Shown here: positions 8,701-14,112 of the stretch, one piece after another
Position numbering within the stretch: position 1 is the stretch's first letter
Layout: every line of letters starts with the position of its first letter
From: Pseudomonas sp. H9
GTDB taxonomy: Bacteria; Pseudomonadota; Gammaproteobacteria; Pseudomonadales; Pseudomonadaceae
DNA: 64,000 nucleotides
Reading direction: 5' to 3'
Assembly (NCBI RefSeq): GCF_004353925.1
Contig: NZ_SMOK01000011.1
Span: 248,001 to 312,000, forward strand
Notes under the pieces: model-generated
Database searches by the model: none
What the model saw: the letters and a program-made list of their open reading frames with translations, nothing else
What the model was told of the DNA's origin: nothing
Translations under genes and position numbers: made by a program

Positions 8701-11638
8701 TGCGGCGGTGTTGCAACTGATCGAGCTGGGCCAAACATTGCTTCGCTTCTACGACACTGAGGGTGCGCAAAAGCTGGCGTTGTTCAGCAAGGCCAATTAC
8801 ATCAAGTTGCTTGATTTCCCTTGCCGCCTTCAGGAGCAAGCGCTGGAGTCGGCGAAACGCGGGCGCGATACCTTACTGGCAAGCAAGCAGATGGTTCAGC
8901 ATCGCTTGGGCTATTACCAGGCACTGGTAGAAGAAGGTATTACACCGATTGAAGAAATGGCCATTGCGATGGGTTATGGAGCTCAGGCGTACTACGCGAT
9001 GTCGATTCCATTTCAGATGTTAGCAGGAGCCACGGACATGCTTCCCCAGGTATTCGGTATGGCGTTTGGCGGATCCGAGCCTGCCGGTTTTCCAGAGGCA
9101 CTCGCATCAGGCGCGCTCACAATGGGCAAAGCCCTTGAAATGACTAGCGAGGAACTGCGCCAGCAAGCCGGCTATCAACTACGCGCCCAGGAATGGCAGT
9201 TCCAGGCCGACCAGGCGACCCTTGAACTGAACATGCTCGACAAACAACTGCTCGAGCAAGACGTACACATCCGCGCCGCCAAGCTCGCCATGGAGGAAGT
9301 GCGCGCCAAGCAGGCCGCCCAGCGCGCCGAATATGAAGTGATGACCACGGTGTTCTCCAGCCACGCCACCTACCTGTGGTTGATCGGGCGCATGTCAGAC
9401 ATCTACAGCACCGCTTACGACGCCACCTTGTCGCTGTGCCTGATGGCCGAAACCTGCCTGCAGTATGAACTGGGCGACTTCAACAGTACCTGGATCAAAC
9501 CGGGCGCCTGGATCGACAACTGGCGCGGCATGCTCGCCGGCGAAGCGTTGGAGCGCGACTTGATCGAGATGGACACCGCAGCCGTGGTGAACAACGAACG
9601 GCCACTGGATATCCGCATGGAATTGTCGCTGACGGCTCTCTTGGGCGGGGATGGCACGACGCTGCAGAATCAACTGGAAAACGGCGTGATTCACTTCGAC
9701 TTGCGCGCAAAACTGTTCGATGAACAGTACCCGGGCCACTACCTGCGTCGGATCGAGCGGATCACCTTGACGTTCATTGGCAAAGACAAAGGGGGTGTTC
9801 TGAAGACTTTGACTGGGCCGATCTCAGCCATGCTGACGCAGACCAGCAACATCGTGTTGCTCAGCAACGACATCGAAGGCGCAAAACACCTGTACTCCCC
9901 CAAAGACGGTACAGCTCAGAACCTGCTGCGAGACTTGCGGCCCAACCAGCAGGCCGCCGTCTGGTATTCCAAGCCTGTAACGCGCAACCTCGATTTGCAG
10001 CCTTCCATCAAGGACCCAACGCGTTACCTGCCGTTCGAGGGCACGGGGGCGATCTCCAGTTGGGTGTTGTCGTTCCCGGCTGGAGCCAAAAGCTGTTCAA
10101 CCTTGTACAGCGATGGCAAGTGCGTGGTAGAGGACATACACATCGAGCTGAGCTACTCCGCCCTCGACGGTGGCGAAGCCTTTGCCGATGGCATCAGGGC
10201 GTTGTTGGACAAGCCCCAGTCAACTTCCGAGACGCCCGACAAGCGGCCGCCCGAAAAGCAGCCCACCGTCGATAACGCTTTAACCGAGGCCAAGGCCAAC
10301 GCCTCGAGCGCTGTTAAAACGGCGATAACAAGAACTGAACAATACCGCAAGGCCGCAGAAGAAGCCGCCACTACGCAGGCACTGCAGTCGCCCGAAGCGG
10401 CTAGCGAAGCCACCAAGGCCGACACTGCGGTAACGGATGCCCGTAAGGCCGAGAACGAAGCCGCGCTGGCGTTAAAGGAAATCGCCAAGATAAAAACTGT
10501 CGACGAGGCGAACGCCCTCATCGACAAGGTGACCGCAGCCACCAGGAGCGCCAGCGACGCCGCCGACAAAGCGCGGGCTGCAGCCGAGCTTGCCAGGCAC
10601 CGAAGCAATGCCATGACCGTTGCCAAAGAAGCGCTCAGCGCCACCGCCAAAGCCCGTACAACCGTCGAATCCGTCGCAGCACAGGAAGCCCTCAAGCGTC
10701 CGAAAGCTGCAGCCGAAGCGGAAAAAGTAAGCACGGCTTTAGCCGCTGCCCGCAAAGCCGAGAAAGACGCCAATCAAACGTTGATACGGGCCGCGAACCT
10801 TAACACTACCGAAGACGCCACTAAGGTGATCGACGATGCCAGAGAGGCCCAGGAAAAGGGCAAAAAAGCGGCTCAAGACGCCGAAGACGCCGCTAAGGCA
10901 GCTCAGGCATTGGCGAACCGGATCACCTTGGCTGATGTGTTGGCGGATATTGGCAAGTGCGACGACTATGCGAAGGTTCAGGTGCAGATTGCCTCAATCG
11001 TCGAACAACAGGGTGCTGCAGAAGACCCGCAGGTCGTACAGGCGCTAAGGCACGCATATGTGTACGCCTTGGTCTGGGCCGTGCAGTGTGCTGGGGATGA
11101 CGCTTCGAAATTAGCCGAGGCGGCCCTTAGCGCGGTGATAACCGATGCCGAGGCGGGTGCTGAGAAACGGCAAGCGCGTATTGAAGCAGCCAAGTCATCC
11201 CTTGACCCGCTTTCGGGTGACGAGCGGATTGCCGCAACACGTGCCTATGACGACGTCAGGGACGAATGCCGCAGGGATGCCGTTGCCGACGCCAGCGCGG
11301 CCGAAGACGCGTTCCATGCAGCGCAACAGAACAGCAGTATCGCCAGCAATCTCAGCCACGCAGTGGCGCAATACGAAAATACCGACGTCAGGAAAACCCG
11401 TGACCTGGCAATTGCCAAAGCCTACTTGAACAAGCAGTTGAAGGTTCGAATAGACAACATTGCTTACGAAGGCGTGGTTGCCAAAATTGAAGAGCAGCTC
11501 TGGGCCTTCCGGCTAAACGATTCGCAGGGCAAGTTTGTCCGCAATGTGATCTGTGGCATCGATTTACATATCGAGGCAGACCCTATTCGCTTGAACACGC
11601 TGACACCCAATCTGGAAAGTGTGAATTTGCAAGAGTAG
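2732..11638 (+). CDS. Tc-toxin A subunit (TcA/TcdA-like) with C-terminal repeat extension
   Basis: 2968 aa. TcA proteins are pentameric, receptor-binding pore formers that translocate a TcB-TcC cocoon. The N-terminal part resembles the Salmonella virulence plasmid A/TcA shell. The central part includes the neuraminidase-like and receptor-binding regions. Pore-forming helices begin near residue 1990. The helical stretch around residues 2140-2200 precedes the SHATYLWLIGRM block, then FIKPGAW-type and YLPFEGTGAISSW motifs, typical of the TcB-binding end. Normal TcA sequence ends near residue 2481 (EDIHIELSYSALDGG), close to the usual ~2500-aa length. Residues ~2482-2968 are an extra Ala/Lys/Glu-rich region with two ~105-residue repeats (2515-2624 and 2626-2730). 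Residues ~1203-1700 are encoded by strikingly AT-rich DNA. The ATG at 2732 has AGGA eight bases upstream; an upstream TTG is less likely. No secretion signal is seen and no TcB/TcC gene is in the window. Confidence 0.9.
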   Translation: MNDLSTQASQNSPSTRKDAANYMGLFPDSQTRCAPGALQANNGRLAYLVYLKSLVEAFEARADVAPAITLQERRPDLLQLKLDDKTSKRSLPTLRVVLGVLESRAREVLKGPKTLQQAVAEGVCHGNVPFNAPWEAIKATLAVKQLSLWDVTGSCTTDSPAFTFDNLTLPGLREAITLSNGFSPQLSTLLLAKRESDAAFYQRHFHTRLEARSTLSTAQGLCKALGITRKHLRQLLAVQAIGKDQTAVTRSANVTTATVAAASSKVYGASVINNSGAPLYLTRPDPVGKTVHITGMTTSHLDRLQRMLRLQRALELEADETDSVVMAALRAEGLQPDYTLSAATLRALGLFRHLQQHYGATAAQFAAFIHEISPYSSNRTPAFFDRLFNPDSSDEDTAPTPPLVLDGSAFDPAATEGADAQTMKLLCLGLKVDEPLLRGILEQVVKAQQLSQPTRSLAVISACYRMTALPRLFGIDAQSGVLALGLLSRQTPAYVRQLAGVPSLASASAEADIVDVIVGFMDTLLWLKREALNVQQLVFILQNDSPIANTEWNIAFTEDFNKATDTPDEVVHAALRKALTLESDNQLADLLRWANLKPDALLARMQALDQESNEKSKAPLQCFTPTDLLEWTKLERYSALIKLFKLSAGAVDALVNQPACFDLQGTSATTLRPLDLTTVYQLSRYKALLARLPMERSESDVLSYLQNAVKQGEVSAAQSANAAWATVEKLLNQPTDRLARLSTLTPPTTLCALDRLMRLLDLAQQHRLSVDALVGLGELRQTRDDAAFERFATALRQGCSSPQRKALDAQLRMAWRDALVAWMLVHWAPADAKRSWVNSPQTLADYLLLDLQVAHQPLTTRLLSATASLQRYLHQIHSRLENGYRNTAISEHERDEWVDFASHYERWKLREDVRNEPQNFIDPTRRERKTTAFKELETQLAQGKCRPEDIQTAMLGYLSSFEKVSNIQPISAYADGTSPLEDTYHFIGKTNVEPVEYYWRTLDLKQRDQHNAPSMLAWGEWEKISLPLAGNLVLTTLPKTAPLQYREKPDTPEADKAAEAQKKSDAEKEKQAEDARLAEDLRTHIELIRPVIIAGRRYVVWAEWEATAIAMGPENKQSPYFPLRVCFAFQQTDGAWSAPNELIRLDGHDEQGVFDPNLSVETPVNGSTPSNAFLKTKDFVPGLAVMLNNMGGRLNDPWLTVLLFDGSSSTIPTLEKIPEWKTENKYFIVNRDLLLLENKALDAKSEPDIPIESRLVQNWLFFFSDPRVVQHPYVGPMAAIEDTGTPTHEMRDFDVVGCFGINEFININRLIPPFKKRVSANQKEIEIKIPNSLTISRSWTSHPSHVIHHQVYGLLAYCKVGLIEHAETFQITVDMIVASEKINNFSDLDVFSLNVSVDEFRLGQAITLRSESLEIKYDKGEKNYNAKLERTLSHLSFDGIYSDEVLFKNPQLDEKAKLSLLPFEQSDIRLPVTFTVDNSVSENVAWLLSAHEKKLLEDFNLIDLIGYAKSPGSGFAALKKLIFKERYITEYTLANILGSSCYQGPKGIISIENAVIRARAENNTTAINALLEVEVESIAGDLEYEVPSGILISSIVRLWHHHPEESRRIFLCIDPQHKVEFYCTFSADGEGYLTFRHPINRDAPEYVVTLTIIDEATHKNIIRISQSYRLTDLPDDLVPSVRVRRNNEQALYLDFDEVNSKSGGEPVPHQRLNTLFGKQLVALATQSVERALSWEAQCLPEPRLAAGTSDTTVDFRSANGLYFWELFFHAPMLVAWQLRQNREYREAWRWCTRHLFDPYRTWKSEGNQAPLYWMTQPIIGRSAYAPSNEVNDPDLLAYAAPVRYRMALHLFVVESWQRQGDDLYRQLTRDTLVEAAICYDRALRLIGTLPENLSSTPREALTLAQAQRGDFTPPLNNKLIELRNLLRSRLFNLRHGLTLDGKPATLMLNPDTLDQALLGFGAAAVEDSQVARVARPVPPCRYEEVRKRADAAVLQLIELGQTLLRFYDTEGAQKLALFSKANYIKLLDFPCRLQEQALESAKRGRDTLLASKQMVQHRLGYYQALVEEGITPIEEMAIAMGYGAQAYYAMSIPFQMLAGATDMLPQVFGMAFGGSEPAGFPEALASGALTMGKALEMTSEELRQQAGYQLRAQEWQFQADQATLELNMLDKQLLEQDVHIRAAKLAMEEVRAKQAAQRAEYEVMTTVFSSHATYLWLIGRMSDIYSTAYDATLSLCLMAETCLQYELGDFNSTWIKPGAWIDNWRGMLAGEALERDLIEMDTAAVVNNERPLDIRMELSLTALLGGDGTTLQNQLENGVIHFDLRAKLFDEQYPGHYLRRIERITLTFIGKDKGGVLKTLTGPISAMLTQTSNIVLLSNDIEGAKHLYSPKDGTAQNLLRDLRPNQQAAVWYSKPVTRNLDLQPSIKDPTRYLPFEGTGAISSWVLSFPAGAKSCSTLYSDGKCVVEDIHIELSYSALDGGEAFADGIRALLDKPQSTSETPDKRPPEKQPTVDNALTEAKANASSAVKTAITRTEQYRKAAEEAATTQALQSPEAASEATKADTAVTDARKAENEAALALKEIAKIKTVDEANALIDKVTAATRSASDAADKARAAAELARHRSNAMTVAKEALSATAKARTTVESVAAQEALKRPKAAAEAEKVSTALAAARKAEKDANQTLIRAANLNTTEDATKVIDDAREAQEKGKKAAQDAEDAAKAAQALANRITLADVLADIGKCDDYAKVQVQIASIVEQQGAAEDPQVVQALRHAYVYALVWAVQCAGDDASKLAEAALSAVITDAEAGAEKRQARIEAAKSSLDPLSGDERIAATRAYDDVRDECRRDAVADASAAEDAFHAAQQNSSIASNLSHAVAQYENTDVRKTRDLAIAKAYLNKQLKVRIDNIAYEGVVAKIEEQLWAFRLNDSQGKFVRNVICGIDLHIEADPIRLNTLTPNLESVNLQE
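10274..10921 (+). repeat. Tandem ~105-residue coding repeat in the TcA extension
   Basis: Two units encode residues 2515-2624 and 2626-2730 of the TcA protein. They align along their length with one five-residue gap: both begin NA(L/M)T-AK, share an A-(L)-P-AA-EA-K segment, then ARKAE-(D/E)A, then T-(D/E)A--(L/V)ID, and end AA-(L)A-R. The composition is Ala, Lys and Glu rich, with heptad-like spacing expected of long antiparallel helices. DNA identity has decayed, so the duplication is old. Confidence 0.75.
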
Positions 11639-11649
11639 CGATCAACATA

Positions 11650-11683
11650 CCCCTGGCACGAGGCACTACGCAGGTGCCAGGGG
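11650..11683 (+). promoter_or_regulatory. Strong hairpin between tcA and the ACP-like genes
   Basis: CCCCTGGCAC and GTGCCAGGGG pair perfectly over 10 bp around a 14-base loop, 11 bases after the tcA stop. The following sequence (GAGTTGTTAATAG) is only weakly T-rich. It could be a leaky terminator that lowers expression of the two small downstream genes relative to the toxin, or a stabiliser of the long toxin transcript. Confidence 0.55.
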
Positions 11684-11721
11684 GAGTTGTTAATAGCCGT
11701 GTCAAACACAAGGAGCCGATC

Positions 11722-11943
11722 ATGGCAACTGCCGAAAACATTAAAAAAGTTAAAACTTTGCTTGCTGACAACTTCGATAAAAAAGAAGAAGGTATCAGTG
11801 GCACCGATAAACTCGACGATATTATTTCCGCAAATCAGTCGCTCTTTATTGCAAAGATGAAGGAAGATCACGGTATCGAAGTCAGCGACAGTGATATCGA
11901 AAAGTTAAGCACCGTTGAGGACGCTGCGGGTTTGCTGCCGTAA
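11722..11943 (+). CDS. Degenerate acyl-carrier-protein-like small acidic protein
   Basis: 73 aa. From residue ~42 to the end it follows the carrier-protein pattern: IAKMKEDHGIEVSDSDIEK, then LSTVEDA, matching the helix II-III part of ACPs. The usual D-S-L site is not conserved. Ser36 (IISAN) aligns without gaps and Ser40 (QSL) with a gap, so phosphopantetheinylation is uncertain. The ATG at 11722 has AGGAG seven bases upstream; the longer in-frame ORF from 11674 starts inside the hairpin and is less likely. It lies 83 bases after tcA and 49 bases before a clearer ACP gene, all on the same strand. It is AT-rich relative to neighbouring core genes. Relationship to ACP is my alignment by eye. 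Confidence 0.6.
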   Translation: MATAENIKKVKTLLADNFDKKEEGISGTDKLDDIISANQSLFIAKMKEDHGIEVSDSDIEKLSTVEDAAGLLP

Positions 11944-11992
11944 CCCAGGCGTGCCTGCACACCTTCTTCAACCTTGAATCAGGAAATTTGCG

Positions 11993-12253
11993 ATGGACAC
12001 TATAGAAGAACGGGTCAAAAAAATTATCGTAGCGCAAACCGGTATGAAATTAGAGTATCTAACAGAATATACACTTCTTGATGAGGATTGCAATGTGCAA
12101 CCGGACAGCATTGAACTGACAGAGTTAGGCATGGCGCTGGAAGAAGAGTTTGAAATAGAGGATCTAGACGAAATAATGAAAAGTAGTTACAGGATTCGTG
12201 ATTTGGTCTCTTCGATCACTCGCGAACTCTCGAAAGCGGAGGAGTCAAAATAA
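11993..12253 (+). CDS. Acyl carrier protein paralogue
   Basis: 86 aa. The N-terminus (TIEERVKKII--Q-G-K) is almost that of bacterial AcpP. Asp38-Ser39-Ile40 followed by ELTELGMALEEEFEIE fits the DSL phosphopantetheine-attachment site and helix II. Helix III-IV is more diverged (DLDEIMKSSYRIRDLVSSI). It probably carries an acyl group as a thioester on Ser39. It is not the housekeeping acpP, which sits among fab genes; here it ends a tcA-ACP-like-ACP array. The ribosome-binding site AGGAAA is eight bases before the ATG. Codon use is AT-leaning, unlike the following core gene. The function beside a Tc toxin is unknown; supplying acyl groups for modification of toxin or host factors is speculation. 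Confidence 0.8.
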   Translation: MDTIEERVKKIIVAQTGMKLEYLTEYTLLDEDCNVQPDSIELTELGMALEEEFEIEDLDEIMKSSYRIRDLVSSITRELSKAEESK

Positions 12254-12259
12254 ATACGG

Positions 12260-12329
12260 GTAGGAGCGGGTTTGCCCCGCGATTGCGGTTTGTCAGCCAC
12301 ATCGCATCGCGGGGCAAGCCCGCTCCTAC
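12260..12329. repeat. REP pair (inverted)
   Basis: GTAGGAGCGGGTTTGCCCCGCGAT and its inverted partner surround a ~23-base spacer. It sits between the converging ACP-like gene and acyl-CoA dehydrogenase gene, closes the toxin island and may act as a bidirectional transcription end. Confidence 0.92.
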
Positions 12330-12333
12330 CGGG

Positions 12334-14112
12334 TTACAACTGTTCGGCCTCCAGCAGGAACAGGCTGGCACTACCCGCCTTGATGGTGGCGGTCAGCGAC
12401 TGTACCCGCGGCAGTATCCGTGCGAAGTAGAATCGCGCCGTACCCAGTTTGCTGGTGTAAAACCCACCCTCCTCCCCATGCTGCAGTGCCACATCGGCCA
12501 TCTGCGCCCACAGGTAGGCATACAGCGTGTAGCCAAACGCATGCAGGTATTCCACCGCCGCAGCGCCGACTTCCTGGGGATTGCCCTGCGCCCGGTCGAG
12601 TACCCAGGCGGTCAGTTCATCGAGGTTAGCGACGGCAGCCAACAACGGTGTGCTGAACTCGGTACGCGACGGCGCCAGCGATTGCGCGAACGCGTTGATC
12701 TGCGCTGACAGTGCGGCATACGCCTGGCCACCATCGGCAACCAACTTGCGGCCCAGCAGGTCCATGGCCTGAATGCCATTGGTGCCTTCGTAAATCTGGG
12801 TGATGCGGCAGTCACGAATCAGCTGTTCCTGGCCCCATTCACGGATGTAGCCGTGGCCACCAAACACTTGTTGCCCATGAATCGTCGACTCCAGGCCCAT
12901 GTCGGTCATGAACGCCTTGGCCACCGGGGTCAGCAAGGCCACTTGCGCTTCGGCGCGGCGACGCTCGACGGCGTCTTCGCTGTACTTGGCCAGGTCCAGT
13001 TGCAAAGCTACGTAGGTGGAGAACGCCCGGCTGCCTTCGTTCAGGGCCTTCATGGTCAGCAACATGCGCCGCACATCGGGGTGGACGATGATCGGGTCGG
13101 CAGCCTGCGCGGCGGCCACTGGGCCGCTGGGGGCGCGACTCTGCAGACGCTCGCGGGCGTATTCGATGGCGTTCTGGTACGAGCGCTCACCCAAGGCCAG
13201 GCCCTGGATGCCGACACCCAGGCGTTCGTAGTTCATCATGGTGAACATGGCATTCAAGCCCTTGTTCAGCTCGCCCACCAGGTAACCGGTGGCGCCATCA
13301 AAATTCATCACGCAGGTGGCCGACGCCTTGATCCCCATCTTGTGCTCGATCGACCCACAGCCCACAGCGTTGGCGGCGCCTAGCGTGCCGTCTGGGTTGA
13401 CCATGATCTTGGGCACCAGGAACAACGAGATACCTTTGGCGCCTTTAGGCGCATCCGGCAGCTTGGCCAACACCAGGTGGATGATGTTTTCCGTCAGGTC
13501 TTGCTCACCGCCGGTGATGAAAATCTTGGTGCCGCTGATGCGGTAGCTGCCATCGGCCTGCGCCTCGGCGCGGGTGCGGATAAGCCCCAGGTCAGTACCG
13601 GCATGCGGTTCGGTCAGGCACATCGAGCCGGCCCAGCGCCCTTCATACATGGCAGGCAAATACTGGGCCTTGAGCGCTTCACTGGCGTGGTTGAGCAGCG
13701 ACAGGCAGGCGCCTGCGGTGAGCATCGGGTACAGTCCGAACGACAGGTTGGCAGCGTTGAGCATTTCCTCAACTTGCGCGCCCATCACTTTCGGCATGCC
13801 CATACCGCCGTACTCCACCGCGCCCGTCACGCCTACCCAGCCATCATCGGCATAGGTGCGGTAGGCCTGGGCGAAACCATCGGGGGTGAAGACCTGGCCT
13901 GCGTCCCAACGGCAGCCCTGCTCGTCGCCACTGCGGTTTAGCGGTGCGACCACTTCGGCGATGACTTTCCCGGCCTGTTCCAGCACGGCTTTGGCCGTGT
14001 CGGCATCGACCTGCTCGGCCAGGGCCGGTATCCGTGACCAGATCGCCGGAATATCGAACACCTCGTTGAACAGGAACTCCATGTCGCGAAGGGGCGGAAG
14101 GTAATCAGACAT
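12334..14112 (-). CDS. Acyl-CoA dehydrogenase (large DmdC-like type)
   Basis: 592 aa. Flavin-dependent alpha,beta-dehydrogenation of an acyl-CoA. It belongs to the ~600-aa acyl-CoA dehydrogenases with an extra N-terminal segment and C-terminal domain. Visible signatures are CLTEPHAGTDLG in the FAD/substrate region, IFITGGE-DLTENIIHLVLA, EHKMGIKASATC, and YEGTNGIQAMDLLGRK, which contains the catalytic Glu of this subgroup. The first residues (MSDYLPPLRDMEFLFNEV) match those of the paralogue at 54421. Its start overlaps the stop of the MMPL exporter by 8 bases, so the two are translationally coupled. It is the last gene of the DUF1302-DUF1329-YCF48-MMPL operon, suggesting a role in degrading a hydrophobic acyl compound. 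The exact substrate cannot be read from sequence. Confidence 0.9.
   Translation of the reverse strand: MSDYLPPLRDMEFLFNEVFDIPAIWSRIPALAEQVDADTAKAVLEQAGKVIAEVVAPLNRSGDEQGCRWDAGQVFTPDGFAQAYRTYADDGWVGVTGAVEYGGMGMPKVMGAQVEEMLNAANLSFGLYPMLTAGACLSLLNHASEALKAQYLPAMYEGRWAGSMCLTEPHAGTDLGLIRTRAEAQADGSYRISGTKIFITGGEQDLTENIIHLVLAKLPDAPKGAKGISLFLVPKIMVNPDGTLGAANAVGCGSIEHKMGIKASATCVMNFDGATGYLVGELNKGLNAMFTMMNYERLGVGIQGLALGERSYQNAIEYARERLQSRAPSGPVAAAQAADPIIVHPDVRRMLLTMKALNEGSRAFSTYVALQLDLAKYSEDAVERRRAEAQVALLTPVAKAFMTDMGLESTIHGQQVFGGHGYIREWGQEQLIRDCRITQIYEGTNGIQAMDLLGRKLVADGGQAYAALSAQINAFAQSLAPSRTEFSTPLLAAVANLDELTAWVLDRAQGNPQEVGAAAVEYLHAFGYTLYAYLWAQMADVALQHGEEGGFYTSKLGTARFYFARILPRVQSLTATIKAGSASLFLLEAEQL

Noticed and set aside
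10176..11638. TcA extension as a separate downstream gene fused by sequencing error
   Set aside because: The frame is continuous across the junction, GC content and codon use stay similar, and no ribosome-binding site with start codon stands at the boundary.
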